This document shows positions 16,352 to 26,635 of a stretch of DNA of 64,000 nucleotides, piece by piece. Numbering within the stretch: position 1 is the stretch's first letter; each line of letters begins with the position of its first letter. Below the pieces are notes generated by a model. The model worked only from the letters and a program-made list of their open reading frames with translations. It did no database searches and was not told where the DNA came from. Made by a program: the position numbers and the translations under genes. Source of the DNA: Elusimicrobiota bacterium (GTDB lineage: Bacteria; Elusimicrobiota; Elusimicrobia; Elusimicrobiales; UBA9959); the NCBI GenBank assembly GCA_026388155.1, contig JAPLKI010000013.1:149451-213450 (forward strand), given 5' to 3'.

Positions 16352-18838
16352 ATGGGAACAAGATTTACCGAACGCGCCCAGCGCGTGATTCTGATAGCCC
16401 AGGAAGAGGCGAAGCGCCTTAACCACGACTATGTGGGCACCGAGCACATCCTGCTTGGCCTGATAGCCCTCGGCGAGGGTGTGGCCTCCCAGGTTTTACA
16501 GGGCCTCGGAGTCGACCTGCGCAAGGTGCGCGCCGAGATAGAAAAAATAGTGGGCCAGGGCGATAATATGATGCTCCTGGGCGAGATACCTTTCACCCCG
16601 CGCGCCAAAAAAGTGCTTGAATACGCCGTGGAAGAGGCCCAGCAGATGGGCCATTCCTACATCGGCACCGAACATATTTTAATGGGCCTTATCCGCGAAG
16701 AAGAGGGTGTGGCGGCAAGAGTGCTTGCCAATCTCGGCCTGAAGCTTGAAACCGTGCGCGAGGAAGTGCTTACCATCCTCGGCGACCTGGACCAGAAAGA
16801 CAGCCAGAAAGAGCCGTCGCAGAAAAGTCACGCCCCGCACAGCGCGGTCAAGGGCAAAACAAAAACCCCCACCCTTGACGAATTCGCCCGCGACATGACG
16901 CAGATGGCCAAAGAGGGGAAACTTGACCCCGTTATAGGCCGCTCAAATGAAATGGACCGCGTCATACAGGTGCTCGGGCGTCGCACCAAAAACAACCCGG
17001 TTCTTATAGGGGAGCCCGGCGTGGGCAAAACGGCCATTGTGGAGGGGCTGGCCCAGAAAATAGCCAGCGGCGATATTTCAGACACGCTCGCGAGCAAGCG
17101 GCTTTTAAGCCTGGACCTGGCCTCGATAGTGGCCGGCACCAAGTACCGCGGCGAATTTGAGCAGCGCCTCAAAAGCATTATCGAGGAGATCCGCAAGGCC
17201 AAAAATTCCATCATAATGTTCATTGACGAACTGCACACCGTGATAGGCGCAGGCGCGGCCGAGGGCGCCATAGACGCCTCCAATATGCTCAAGCCCGCGC
17301 TCGCGCGCGGCGAGCTGCAGTGCATAGGCGCCACCACTTTTGACGAATACCGCAAGCACATAGAGCACGACCCTGCCCTTGAGCGCCGTTTCCAGCCCGT
17401 GGTGGTGGACCCGCCCACGGTTGAGGAAACCATAGAGATACTGAAAGGTCTGCAGGAAAAATACGAGTCGCATCACAAGTGCAAGTATTCCGACCCCGCT
17501 ATTTTCGCGGCCGTCCAGCTTTCGGATAAGTACATAACCGACAGGGCGCTGCCCGACAAGGCCATAGACCTGCTTGACGAGGCCGGTTCCCGCGCCCGCC
17601 TGAAGCTCTCGGTTTCCCCGCCCGAATTCAAGGAAAAAGAGGCCGAGCTGGAAGAGTTGGGCAAAGAAAAGAACGCCGCCATCTACGGCCAGGAATTTGA
17701 GAAGGCCGCTAAACTGCGCGAGCGCGAGAAAGAGCTTAAAAAGACGCTGGAAGATTCAAAGAAAAAATGGCGCGAATCGCGCGACAAGATGGCGCCCGAA
17801 GTGACCGAGGAGGATATAGCCTCCATCGCCTCAAAGTGGACCGGCATCCCGGTCACCCGCATGACGCAGACCGAAGCCGACAAACTGATGCACATGGAAG
17901 AGGAAATTCACAAGCATCTTATAGGGCAGGAGGAGGCGGTAAAAATAGTCTCCCAGGCCATAAAGCGCAGCCGCACCGGCATGAAAGACCCGAAGCGCCC
18001 GATAGGCAATTTTATTTTTCTGGGGCCCACGGGCGTTGGTAAAACGGAGCTGGCCCGCGTGCTTGCCGACTTCCTGTTCGGCAGCGAAGAGGCCATGGTG
18101 CGCGTTGACATGTCGGAATATATGGAAAAATTCTCGGTTTCCCGCCTTATAGGCGCGCCTCCCGGTTATGTGGGTTACGAGGAAGGCGGCAAGCTTACCG
18201 AGCTTGTGCGCCGCAAACCGTATTCCGTGGTGGTGCTGGACGAAATCGAGAAAGCACACCCCGATGTTTTCAATATCCTGCTCCAGATCATGGACGAGGG
18301 TTTGCTGACGGACAGCCTGGGCCACAAAGTGAGTTTCAAAAACACCATACTTATCATGACCTCCAATGTGGGCGCGCGGCTTATCAGCAAAGGCAAAACT
18401 TTGGGTTTCATACCGCGGGAAGACCGCGAGAAAGATTACCATGAAATGAAAGACACCGTTAAAGAAGAGATAAAGCGCGTCTTCAACCCGGAATTCATCA
18501 ACCGCATAGACGAGGTTATAGTTTTCCGGCCCCTGAATGAAATAGATATGGGCAAGATCCTGGAGCTCAACCTCGCCAAGGTGGAAAAAAAGCTGGAAGA
18601 TAAGGGCGTCAGCTTTGAGATAAGCAAAGAGGCTAAGGCATTCCTGACAAAGAGGGGCTTTGACCCGCAATACGGAGCCCGCCCGCTTTTAAGGGTTGTG
18701 CAGCGCCTGCTTGAGGACCCGCTCTCCGAATTCCTGCTGAACAGCAAGATGATAAAAGGCGACACGGTGACGATCAGCTATAAAGGCGAAGGCGAAGCTT
18801 TGGAGCTGGGAGTGGCCCAGACGGCCCCCAAAAAATAA
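16352..18838 (+). CDS. clpC: ClpC-type AAA+ unfoldase subunit
   Basis: 828 residues. Two Clp N-repeats (1-150: [19 protein letters not shown] and [20 protein letters not shown]), AAA D1 with Walker A GEPGVGKT and Walker [10 protein letters not shown], a middle region with a UVR segment ([14 protein letters not shown]), AAA D2 with GPTGVGKT and [11 protein letters not shown], and a C-terminal Clp D2-small domain. The UVR middle motif and length identify ClpC rather than ClpA or ClpB. It should unfold substrates for ClpP. No mcsA, mcsB or ctsR is adjacent. GGAGG ribosome binding site. The next gene starts 3 bases after its stop. Confidence 0.95.
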   Translation: MGTRFTERAQRVILIAQEEAKRLNHDYVGTEHILLGLIALGEGVASQVLQGLGVDLRKVRAEIEKIVGQGDNMMLLGEIPFTPRAKKVLEYAVEEAQQMGHSYIGTEHILMGLIREEEGVAARVLANLGLKLETVREEVLTILGDLDQKDSQKEPSQKSHAPHSAVKGKTKTPTLDEFARDMTQMAKEGKLDPVIGRSNEMDRVIQVLGRRTKNNPVLIGEPGVGKTAIVEGLAQKIASGDISDTLASKRLLSLDLASIVAGTKYRGEFEQRLKSIIEEIRKAKNSIIMFIDELHTVIGAGAAEGAIDASNMLKPALARGELQCIGATTFDEYRKHIEHDPALERRFQPVVVDPPTVEETIEILKGLQEKYESHHKCKYSDPAIFAAVQLSDKYITDRALPDKAIDLLDEAGSRARLKLSVSPPEFKEKEAELEELGKEKNAAIYGQEFEKAAKLREREKELKKTLEDSKKKWRESRDKMAPEVTEEDIASIASKWTGIPVTRMTQTEADKLMHMEEEIHKHLIGQEEAVKIVSQAIKRSRTGMKDPKRPIGNFIFLGPTGVGKTELARVLADFLFGSEEAMVRVDMSEYMEKFSVSRLIGAPPGYVGYEEGGKLTELVRRKPYSVVVLDEIEKAHPDVFNILLQIMDEGLLTDSLGHKVSFKNTILIMTSNVGARLISKGKTLGFIPREDREKDYHEMKDTVKEEIKRVFNPEFINRIDEVIVFRPLNEIDMGKILELNLAKVEKKLEDKGVSFEISKEAKAFLTKRGFDPQYGARPLLRVVQRLLEDPLSEFLLNSKMIKGDTVTISYKGEGEALELGVAQTAPKK

Positions 18839-18841
18839 TTT

Positions 18842-19897
18842 GTGAAAGTGCACAGGTTTAAAAACACGCTTGAATGGCGTTATGTCCCGCCGCCGGTAGA
18901 GGAACCCAAAAAAAGGCGCCTGGGCCCGGCCGTGCGAGTTTTTGCCGTGCTCGCCGCGGCGGCTTTTGCTTTTCCGCTTTATCAGGCCTGGGTTTATTTC
19001 TCCACCGTGATCAATCCGCCTCCCGAGCCCTCAAAAGTGGAAACGCCCATTAATAATACCGAATGGCAGGAAATGGCGTCCGGCCTTAAAACCGCCTCGG
19101 CCTCTTACAGCGGCCATGTGGGCATTTACATGAAGGATCTGCAATCCGGCAAGGTTTGGGAATACAACTCCGACCGGCTGTTCCCTTCGGCAAGCCTGAT
19201 CAAGCTGCCCATAATGGCGGCGGTCTTTGAAAAAATAAAGGCCGGCGAACTTACGCTTGACACGCAGATACAGCTTTCCCGCCATGACCGCTGGGGCGGC
19301 TCGGGCTCTCTAAAATGGGTGCGCGACGGCACGCGGCTCAGTGTTATGGAGATCATCTACAAGATGATAACCGAAAGCGACAACACAGCCACTCACATGC
19401 TTATAGATTCTATGGGGCTTGATTACCTTCAGCGGGAATTCGCCAGGCTCGGCCTTGTTTATACCAAAATTTACCCCGAGGGTTTAAGCCTTACCTCAGG
19501 CCGCGTGGCTCGCGAGAACTATACCACGGCGCGTGAAATGGCCGGCATGCTTGAACAGATCTACGATGGGGATCTTATAGACAAAGACTCAAGCGGGCAG
19601 ATGCTGGATTTTTTAAAGCACAATAAAAGCCGCAGCCGCCTCAGGCGCGGCCTGCCGATTGGCTGGGAGATAGGCCATAAAACCGGGCTGCTCAGGCGTT
19701 CCTGCCACGATGTGGGCATAGTATTCTCGCCCCGCGGCGACTACATAATAGCCGTGCTTACCTCAAACGTCCCCGATTACACAAGCGCCAAGGCATTCAT
19801 CGCCAAGGTAGCCAAGCTTACCTACAAATACTACAAGATAGACGCCGATTACGCCCAATCCCGGGTCAACACCGAAGAACTTACCAGATCAATGTAA
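18842..19897 (+). CDS. Membrane-anchored class A beta-lactamase-like serine hydrolase
   Basis: 351 residues from a GTG start. A cytoplasmic basic N-terminus (1-30) is followed by one transmembrane helix (about 31-52) and a periplasmic hydrolase domain with Ser118-x-x-Lys121 (SASLIK), Ser179-Asp180-Asn181 and Lys280-Thr281-Gly282. The anchor is uncleaved, unlike the relatives at 454 and 49265. It is three bases downstream of clpC, so it is co-transcribed with a cytoplasmic protease component, an odd pairing. Function could be a penicillin-interactive peptidase or esterase. After it, 19898-20173 is an AT-rich gap with a small inverted repeat (CTATAT/ATATAG) and no gene. Confidence 0.87.
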   Translation: MKVHRFKNTLEWRYVPPPVEEPKKRRLGPAVRVFAVLAAAAFAFPLYQAWVYFSTVINPPPEPSKVETPINNTEWQEMASGLKTASASYSGHVGIYMKDLQSGKVWEYNSDRLFPSASLIKLPIMAAVFEKIKAGELTLDTQIQLSRHDRWGGSGSLKWVRDGTRLSVMEIIYKMITESDNTATHMLIDSMGLDYLQREFARLGLVYTKIYPEGLSLTSGRVARENYTTAREMAGMLEQIYDGDLIDKDSSGQMLDFLKHNKSRSRLRRGLPIGWEIGHKTGLLRRSCHDVGIVFSPRGDYIIAVLTSNVPDYTSAKAFIAKVAKLTYKYYKIDADYAQSRVNTEELTRSM

Positions 19898-20173
19898 ACC
19901 CTTCATTGTGCCCTCCGGCCGCCGGGTTTTACAAACCTTGGCGGCAATTGCTTTCTTTCTACTATAAATATCTGCGCGAATATCTAATAATTGCCGAATA
20001 CCATTGTGTAATAGTATTGCTGTCGCTAATTAATGTAAAATCAACAAATAGCTATATTCCACAGATATAGCGATGCCGGTTCCGTGTCTTTGGGGGATAG
20101 TAATTGTGAAATCATTGTTTTTTTGTTTGCGTTTATCTATTTAGGCAGGGGTTTGGGTTTTTAATGAGAATGT

Positions 20174-23100
20174 ATGGCAATAATTAAGAATTTCAGAAAC
20201 ATCCTCCTATTCTCGTTTCGCAGGCTAGCCGCAAAAATTCTCTTGTCGGGTTTTTGCGGCTGTATAATTTTTGCGGTAAATTCATATGCGGTTGAAACGC
20301 CGACGGGTATTTATTTTGACGAGGTTTCCAGTAACTCAATAACGGCTTCTGGCTACGTTTCGACCGGGTTCACTGGGCTTGAAACGGGTTTGGCCGGTGT
20401 AAACGTGGCGATAAACGGAACCTATTCAACCTGGCGAAACGGCAATAAATGGACGACAAAGGCGGCAATGCCGACGGCACGTTATGGCTTGGCAGCCGGA
20501 GTAATAGGCGGCAAACTGTATGTAGTAGGTGGAAGTGTTAGTGGTGGTATGGGAAATACCAATGAGGAGTATGACCCTGCATCCAATACTTGGGCGACAA
20601 AAGCGGTAATGCCCACGGCCCGTGTGTATTTGTCAGCCGGAGTAATAGGCGGCAAACTTTATGCAGTAGGGGGAAATAATGGGAATCTCTTGAATACCAA
20701 CGAGGAGTACGACCCCGCTTCCAATACTTGGGCGACAAAAGCGGGAATGCCCACGGCCCGGGAGACATTGTCAGTTGGAGCAATAGGTGGCAAGCTGTAT
20801 GCCTTAGGGGGGGCGGGTGGGAGTTCCCCTAATACCGAGGAGTATGACCCCGTGAGCAATACGTGGAGCACAAAAGCCCCTATACCTACGACCCGCGCGG
20901 GTTTGGCAGCCGGAGTAATAAGCGGCAAGTTGTATGCCGTGGGGGGAAATAATGGGGGATACTTAAATACCAACGAGGAATACGACCCCGCGAGCAATAC
21001 TTGGAGTACAAAAGCAGTAATGTCCACGGCTCGTTATAATTTGTCAGTGGCTGTAATAGGCGGCAAGCTGTATGCCATGGGGGGGGCGAATCCGGGTTTT
21101 TTAAATAACAACGAAGAGTATGACCCGTGGGCGAATACGTGGAGTACAAAAGCAGTAATGCCCACGGCCCGTGAATACTTTTCAGTTGGAGTGGTAGGCG
21201 GCAAGCTGTCTGCCGTGGGGGGGTTGAATGGTGACTTAAATACCAACGAGGAGTACGACCCCGGCGTGGAGGCTTTGTTTACCGGCCTGACGCCGAACAC
21301 GCAGTACAGCTTCAACGCCAAGGCACGCGATGCGGCCGGCGTGGAGACAGCCGAAAGCCCGACGGTTTCCACTTACACGCTGGCCGCCATTCCTGGCGCG
21401 GCAGTGCAAGCGTTTACTTCGGTATATGCCAGTTCGCTGACGGTTCAGTGGACATTAAGCAACAATCCAGCCGGCACTACCTTATACCGGGCGCAGGCGT
21501 CCACTGATTCGGCCTTCGGATTGGTGGCGGCATCGTCCGATACTTATAACATCAATGCAATATTAACCGGTCTTTCGGGCAATACCACTTATTACACCCG
21601 CGTGGCGGCTATAAATGGTAACGGGATAATAACAGCTTACAAAACGCTCGGCTCAACCAGGACTTTGGTTGAAACGCCGACGGGTATTTACTTTGATGAG
21701 GTTTCAAGCACTTCAATAACGGCTTCCGGTTACGCCGCTACGCCCGCGTTCAGCGGACTTGAAACAGGTTTATCAGGCGTAAACGTGGCGAAGGACGGGA
21801 TTTATTCAACCTGGCGGAACGGCAATAAATGGACCACAAAGGCGGCAATGCCCACAGCACGTAATGTTTTTTCTGCCGGGATAATAGGTGGCAAACTGTA
21901 TGCCGTGGGAGGATCGAATGGTGGTTACTTGAATATTAACGAGGAGTATGACCCTGTGGCTAATACCTGGGCTACAAAAGCAGTAATGCCCACGCCCCGT
22001 CAGATGCTGTCTGTTGGGGTAATAGGAGGCAAGCTGTATGCCGTGGGGGGTGCTAATGGAAGCAACTTAAATGTTAACGAGGAGTATGACCCTACGGCCA
22101 ATACATGGGCGACAAAAGCGGTAATGCCGACGGCCCGTAACGGTTTGTCTGTTGGCGTAATAGGCGGCAAATTGTATGCAGTGGGAGGATTGAACGGTAT
22201 TTACTTGAATACCAATGAAGAGTATGACCCCGCGGCCAATACCTGGATGATAAAAGCAATAATGCCCACGGCCCGTCAGATGCTGTCTGCCGGGGTAATA
22301 GGTGGCAAACTGTATGCCGTTGGGGGAGAGATTAGTCCTGCTAATGTTGTGAATACCAACGAGGAGTATGACCCCGCGGCCAATACATGGGCGACAAAAG
22401 CAATAATGCCAACGGCCCGTCAAAGATTGTCAGTCGGAGTAATAGGCGGTAAGCTATATATCGTGGGGGGAGACAATAATAGTGGTGTATTAAATATCAA
22501 TGAAGAATACGACCCCATAGCCAATACCTGGGCGACAAAAGCGGTGATGCCCACAACTCGTCAGCATTTGTCATCCGGGATAATAGGCGGCAAGTTGTAT
22601 GCGGTGGGGGGAGAGAACGGTGGTTACTTGAATACCAACGAAGAATATGACCCCGGCGTGGCGTCATCGTTTACCGGTCTGGCACCCAATACACAATACA
22701 GTTTTAAAGCCAAAGCACGCGATGCCGCCGGCGTAGAGACAGTCGAAAGCCCGACAGTTTCCACTTATACTTTGGCGGCTGTTGCCATGCCGGCGAGTGG
22801 TCAACCGTTTGTGGCTGTTTATGTCTCCAGTATTACAGTAAACTGGTCCTCCGGCACGGCGGCTGGCGGGTTCAATGGCACCGGCGCTAGCTATAAAATT
22901 CAAATTTCAACGGCATCCGATTTTTCCGGTGTTTCTTCTTCTTCTGTTACTTATTCCTTACAACTTACCACTTCCGGTTTATCGTCCGGTATCACTTATT
23001 ATTTCCGCGCGCAGACTTATAATACGTTGGGGGTAACAGACTATTCCTGGCTGGTGCTGGGATCAACCAAGACTTTAACTTCGTCCTCGGGTATGACAGC

Positions 23101-26100
23101 GCCGACGGGTATTTACTTTGATGAGGTTTCCAGTAATTCAATAACCGCTTCTGGCTACGTTTCAACCGGGTTCACCGGGCTTGAAACAGGCTTGTCAGGC
23201 GTTAATGTGGCGAAGGACGGGATTTATTCAACTTGGCGGAACGGCAATAAATGGACGACAAAAGCAGTAATGCCCACAGACCGTCGTGATTTGGCTGCAG
23301 GCGTAATAGGTGGTAAGCTGTATGTGGTGGGGGGGCAGGGTGGCGCCAATAATGCTAACGAGGAGTATGACCCCGCTTCTAATACTTGGGCGACCAAAGC
23401 GTCAATGCCCACGCCCCGACTAGGATTGTCTGCGGGAGTAATAGGCGGTAAGCTATATATGGTTGGGGGACATCCTGCCTTGAGTACCAACGAAGAGTAT
23501 GACCCCACGGCCAATAGCTGGACCACAAAAGCTGGGATGCCCACGGCCCGTGGTTTGGTGTCTGCAGGCGTAATAGACGGCAGGCTTTATGTCATAGGGG
23601 GATATAGTCTTGGGAGTATGTTAGATACCAACGAGGAGTATGACCCCGCTTCTAATACTTGGGCGACCAAAGCGTCAATGCCCACAGCCCGTTATCAATT
23701 GTCTGCCGGAGTAATAGGCGGCAAGCTATATGCAACAGGGGGAACTATTAATGGTAGCAGCAGTTATTTGAGTGCCAACGAGGAGTATAACCCCGTATCC
23801 AATACCTGGACGACAAAAGCGGTAATGCCCACAGCCCGTTATGGTTTGTCATCTGGCGTAATAGGCGGCAAGCTGTATGCCGTGGGGGGATATACTGTGA
23901 ATTTATTGGATACAAATGAAGAGTATGACCCCGTGGCCAATACTTGGGCGGCCAAAGCGGTAATGCCTACGGCTCGCTATACTTTGTCAGCCGGAGTTAT
24001 AGGTGGCAAACTGTATGCCGTGGGTGGGCAGGGTCCTAACGAAGAGTATAACCCCGGCGTGGCGTTATCATTCACCGGGCTGACGCCCAATACGCAATAC
24101 AGTTTCAAAGCCAAAGCACGCGATGCCAGCGGTGTTGAGACAGCCGAAAGCCCGACGGTTTCCACTTACACGCTGGCTGCCGTCCCTATCGCCGCAACGC
24201 CGGCGTTTACAGGTGTAAATTTAAACGCCATCACAGTTAACTGGACTCAAAACAACAATCCCGTCGGCACAACCTTATACCGGGCTCAGGCGTCCGTTGA
24301 TTCAGCCTTTGGCACGGTGGCGGCGTCTTCCGATACTTATAATCTTAGCGCGGTTTTACCGGGCCTATCGGCTAACACTGTCTATTACGCCCGCGTAGCG
24401 GCCATAAACGGCAACGGGATAATAACGACTTATACTGTGTTTGGGTCAACCAAGACTTTAACTTCGTCCTCGGCTATGACAACGCCGACAGGTATTTACT
24501 TTGATGAGGTTTCCAGTAATTCAATAACCGCTTCTGGCTACGTTTCAACCGGGTTCACCGGGCTTGAAACAGGCTTGTCAGGCGTTAATGTGGCGAAGGA
24601 CGGGATTTATTCAACCTGGCGGAACGGCAATGTCTGGGTTGCAAAAGCTGTAATGCCAACGGCCCGCGATTGGCTCGCAGTCGGAGTAATAAGTGGCAAG
24701 CTTTATGCCGTGGGGGGAGAGATAAATAGTGGAAATACTATCTTAAATACCAATGAGGAGTATGATCCTGTGTCTAATACCTGGGCGACAAAAGCCGTAA
24801 TGCCCACGGCCCGTGGTTATTTGTCTGCCGGAGTAATAGGTGGTAAGCTGTATGCAGTGGGTGGATATTATAATGCGGAGTACAAAAACACCAATGAGGC
24901 GTACGACCCCGCGGCCAATACCTGGATTACAAAAGCGGCAATGCCGACGGCCCGTAATGCTTTGTCAGTCGGAGTAATAGGCGGCAAACTGTATGCGGTG
25001 GGGGGATGGAATGTAAGTCACTTAAATATCAACGAGGAGTATGACCCCGCGTTTAATACCTGGGCGACAAAAGCGACAATGCTGACTGACCGTTATGCTT
25101 TGTCAGTCGGAGTAATAGGCGGCAAACTGTATGCGGTGGGGGGATATGGTAGTAGTTACTTGAATACCAATGAAGAATACGACCCCGGCGTGGCATCTTC
25201 GTTTACCGGTTTAAGCCCCAACACGCAATACAGCTTCACCGCCAAAGCCCGCGATGCCAGCGGTGTGGAGACAGCCGAAAGCCCGACGGTTTCCACATAC
25301 ACCCTAGCCGCAGTCCCTATCACCGCAACGCCGGCGTTTACAGGTGTAAATTTAAACGCCATCACAGTTAACTGGACTCAAAACAACAATCCCGTCGGCA
25401 CAACCTTATACCGGGCTCAGGCGTCCGTTAATTCAGCCTTTGGCACGGTGGCGGCGTCTTCCGATACTTATAATCTTAGCGCGGTTTTACCGGGCCTCTC
25501 GGCTAACACTGTTTATTACGCCTGCGTAGCAGCCATAAACGGCAACGGGATAATAACGGCTTACACAGCGCTTGGGTCCACCACTACGGTTGCGGCTGGC
25601 AACAGCGTACCCACGCTTGCCTGGACTGGCGAGAGCAATTATATTGCCGACGGCCTTAACCCGGAAAGTGGTGACACAGCGACAAGTTTTGCATATCACG
25701 TGAAATACACTGACGCGGATAATGACGCGCCCGGAAGCGGATACCCGAAAGTGCATATCAAAAAGGGTGGCACTGAAATATCCGGCAGTCCGTTTACAAT
25801 GACTTTTGTTTCAGGTGCCTATAATACCGGGGCAATCTATAACTATTCAAAGACACTGGCGGTGGGAACGGATTATACCTATTACTTTGAAGCGCTGGAT
25901 TCCATCGGCGCCACCGCCACAGGGACACCGACATCTTCTGTGGACGCGCCGGATGTGTCATTAGGCAATAGTCCTCCAACGCTTGCCTGGACCAACGAAA
26001 GAGATTACACTGCTGACGGTCTTAACCCCGAAACCGGAGATACTTTGACAAGTTTTGTGTACCGCGTGAAATACACGGACGCGGATAATGACGCCCCTTT

Positions 26101-26635
26101 GAGCGGCTATCCGAAAGTGCACATTGAAAAGAGCGGCACGGATATATCCGGCAGTCCGTTTACGATGACTTTTGTTTCAGGGGCCTATAATACCGGAGCG
26201 ATTTACACCTATCTAAAAACACTGGCTGCTGTGGGAACGGATTACACTTATTATTTTGAGGCGCAGGATATACACAGCAATATGGCCTCTGGTTCGCCAC
26301 TAAATTCAGTGGATTCCCCTGATGTGGCTGAAGTTGTGCAACAACATGGGAATTACAAAACCACTATGGGGGACAATTTGTTTAACCCAAAAACCGGCGG
26401 GACTTCAAAGGTTAAATTTAATGTCCCGGCGGCGGGCAGGGTCTCGCTGAAGATATATGATTTGTCGGGCAAGCTTATAAGGACGCTTTTTGAGGGCGAT
26501 TCCAATTCAGGGAATATACAGAAAGACTGGGACGGCAGGGATGACAGCGGCCGCTATGTTGTCCCCAGTGTGTATTTCCTGCATTATGTGCACCCCGGCG
26601 GGAAAGAAGTCAGAAAAATCGGAGTAAAAAAGTGA
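20174..26635 (+). CDS. Giant exported kelch/Fn3 surface protein with FlgD-like tail
   Basis: 2153 residues with a signal peptide (cleavage near 45). Four units follow. Each begins with a half-Fn3 (TGIYFDEVSSNSITASGY...), then a block of kelch repeats (core MPTAR-x3-SAGVIGGKLYAVGG-x-NEEYDP-x-NTW), then the second half of the Fn3 (FTGLTPNTQYSFKAKARD...STYTL) and a further Fn3. I count 6, 6, 6 and 4 kelch repeats. Two modules with SGYPKVHI follow (about 1809-1930, 1931-2050), then a FlgD/T9SS-like C-terminal domain (about 2066-2153: VSLKIYDLSGKLIRTL...KDWDGRDDSGRYV...KIGVKK). The next gene, overlapping by 4 bases, encodes a PorV-type barrel, which suggests export to the surface with its help. 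Confidence 0.9.
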   Translation: MAIIKNFRNILLFSFRRLAAKILLSGFCGCIIFAVNSYAVETPTGIYFDEVSSNSITASGYVSTGFTGLETGLAGVNVAINGTYSTWRNGNKWTTKAAMPTARYGLAAGVIGGKLYVVGGSVSGGMGNTNEEYDPASNTWATKAVMPTARVYLSAGVIGGKLYAVGGNNGNLLNTNEEYDPASNTWATKAGMPTARETLSVGAIGGKLYALGGAGGSSPNTEEYDPVSNTWSTKAPIPTTRAGLAAGVISGKLYAVGGNNGGYLNTNEEYDPASNTWSTKAVMSTARYNLSVAVIGGKLYAMGGANPGFLNNNEEYDPWANTWSTKAVMPTAREYFSVGVVGGKLSAVGGLNGDLNTNEEYDPGVEALFTGLTPNTQYSFNAKARDAAGVETAESPTVSTYTLAAIPGAAVQAFTSVYASSLTVQWTLSNNPAGTTLYRAQASTDSAFGLVAASSDTYNINAILTGLSGNTTYYTRVAAINGNGIITAYKTLGSTRTLVETPTGIYFDEVSSTSITASGYAATPAFSGLETGLSGVNVAKDGIYSTWRNGNKWTTKAAMPTARNVFSAGIIGGKLYAVGGSNGGYLNINEEYDPVANTWATKAVMPTPRQMLSVGVIGGKLYAVGGANGSNLNVNEEYDPTANTWATKAVMPTARNGLSVGVIGGKLYAVGGLNGIYLNTNEEYDPAANTWMIKAIMPTARQMLSAGVIGGKLYAVGGEISPANVVNTNEEYDPAANTWATKAIMPTARQRLSVGVIGGKLYIVGGDNNSGVLNINEEYDPIANTWATKAVMPTTRQHLSSGIIGGKLYAVGGENGGYLNTNEEYDPGVASSFTGLAPNTQYSFKAKARDAAGVETVESPTVSTYTLAAVAMPASGQPFVAVYVSSITVNWSSGTAAGGFNGTGASYKIQISTASDFSGVSSSSVTYSLQLTTSGLSSGITYYFRAQTYNTLGVTDYSWLVLGSTKTLTSSSGMTAPTGIYFDEVSSNSITASGYVSTGFTGLETGLSGVNVAKDGIYSTWRNGNKWTTKAVMPTDRRDLAAGVIGGKLYVVGGQGGANNANEEYDPASNTWATKASMPTPRLGLSAGVIGGKLYMVGGHPALSTNEEYDPTANSWTTKAGMPTARGLVSAGVIDGRLYVIGGYSLGSMLDTNEEYDPASNTWATKASMPTARYQLSAGVIGGKLYATGGTINGSSSYLSANEEYNPVSNTWTTKAVMPTARYGLSSGVIGGKLYAVGGYTVNLLDTNEEYDPVANTWAAKAVMPTARYTLSAGVIGGKLYAVGGQGPNEEYNPGVALSFTGLTPNTQYSFKAKARDASGVETAESPTVSTYTLAAVPIAATPAFTGVNLNAITVNWTQNNNPVGTTLYRAQASVDSAFGTVAASSDTYNLSAVLPGLSANTVYYARVAAINGNGIITTYTVFGSTKTLTSSSAMTTPTGIYFDEVSSNSITASGYVSTGFTGLETGLSGVNVAKDGIYSTWRNGNVWVAKAVMPTARDWLAVGVISGKLYAVGGEINSGNTILNTNEEYDPVSNTWATKAVMPTARGYLSAGVIGGKLYAVGGYYNAEYKNTNEAYDPAANTWITKAAMPTARNALSVGVIGGKLYAVGGWNVSHLNINEEYDPAFNTWATKATMLTDRYALSVGVIGGKLYAVGGYGSSYLNTNEEYDPGVASSFTGLSPNTQYSFTAKARDASGVETAESPTVSTYTLAAVPITATPAFTGVNLNAITVNWTQNNNPVGTTLYRAQASVNSAFGTVAASSDTYNLSAVLPGLSANTVYYACVAAINGNGIITAYTALGSTTTVAAGNSVPTLAWTGESNYIADGLNPESGDTATSFAYHVKYTDADNDAPGSGYPKVHIKKGGTEISGSPFTMTFVSGAYNTGAIYNYSKTLAVGTDYTYYFEALDSIGATATGTPTSSVDAPDVSLGNSPPTLAWTNERDYTADGLNPETGDTLTSFVYRVKYTDADNDAPLSGYPKVHIEKSGTDISGSPFTMTFVSGAYNTGAIYTYLKTLAAVGTDYTYYFEAQDIHSNMASGSPLNSVDSPDVAEVVQQHGNYKTTMGDNLFNPKTGGTSKVKFNVPAAGRVSLKIYDLSGKLIRTLFEGDSNSGNIQKDWDGRDDSGRYVVPSVYFLHYVHPGGKEVRKIGVKK
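23063..23248 (+). repeat. Direct repeat copy 1 inside the kelch gene
   Basis: 186 bases almost identical to 24446-24631 (offset 1383). It encodes the half-Fn3 before the third kelch block. The near-identity at synonymous sites points to recent duplication or gene conversion. Confidence 0.9.
24182..24426 (+). repeat. Direct repeat copy 1 (Fn3 unit) inside the kelch gene
   Basis: 245 bases almost identical to 25313-25557 (offset 1131), with only a handful of substitutions. It encodes the complete Fn3 that follows kelch block 3. Confidence 0.9.
24446..24631 (+). repeat. Direct repeat copy 2 inside the kelch gene
   Basis: Copy of 23063-23248; it precedes the short fourth kelch block. Confidence 0.9.
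25313..25557 (+). repeat. Direct repeat copy 2 (Fn3 unit) inside the kelch gene
   Basis: Copy of 24182-24426; it follows the fourth kelch block. Confidence 0.9.

Noticed and set aside
17831..18670. Long minus-strand open frame opposite clpC
   Set aside because: Shadow of the second AAA domain; no protein-like features.
20430..25200. Regular DNA repeats that could suggest a CRISPR array
   Set aside because: The repeats are of about 140 bases, degenerate and in frame, and encode kelch blades.
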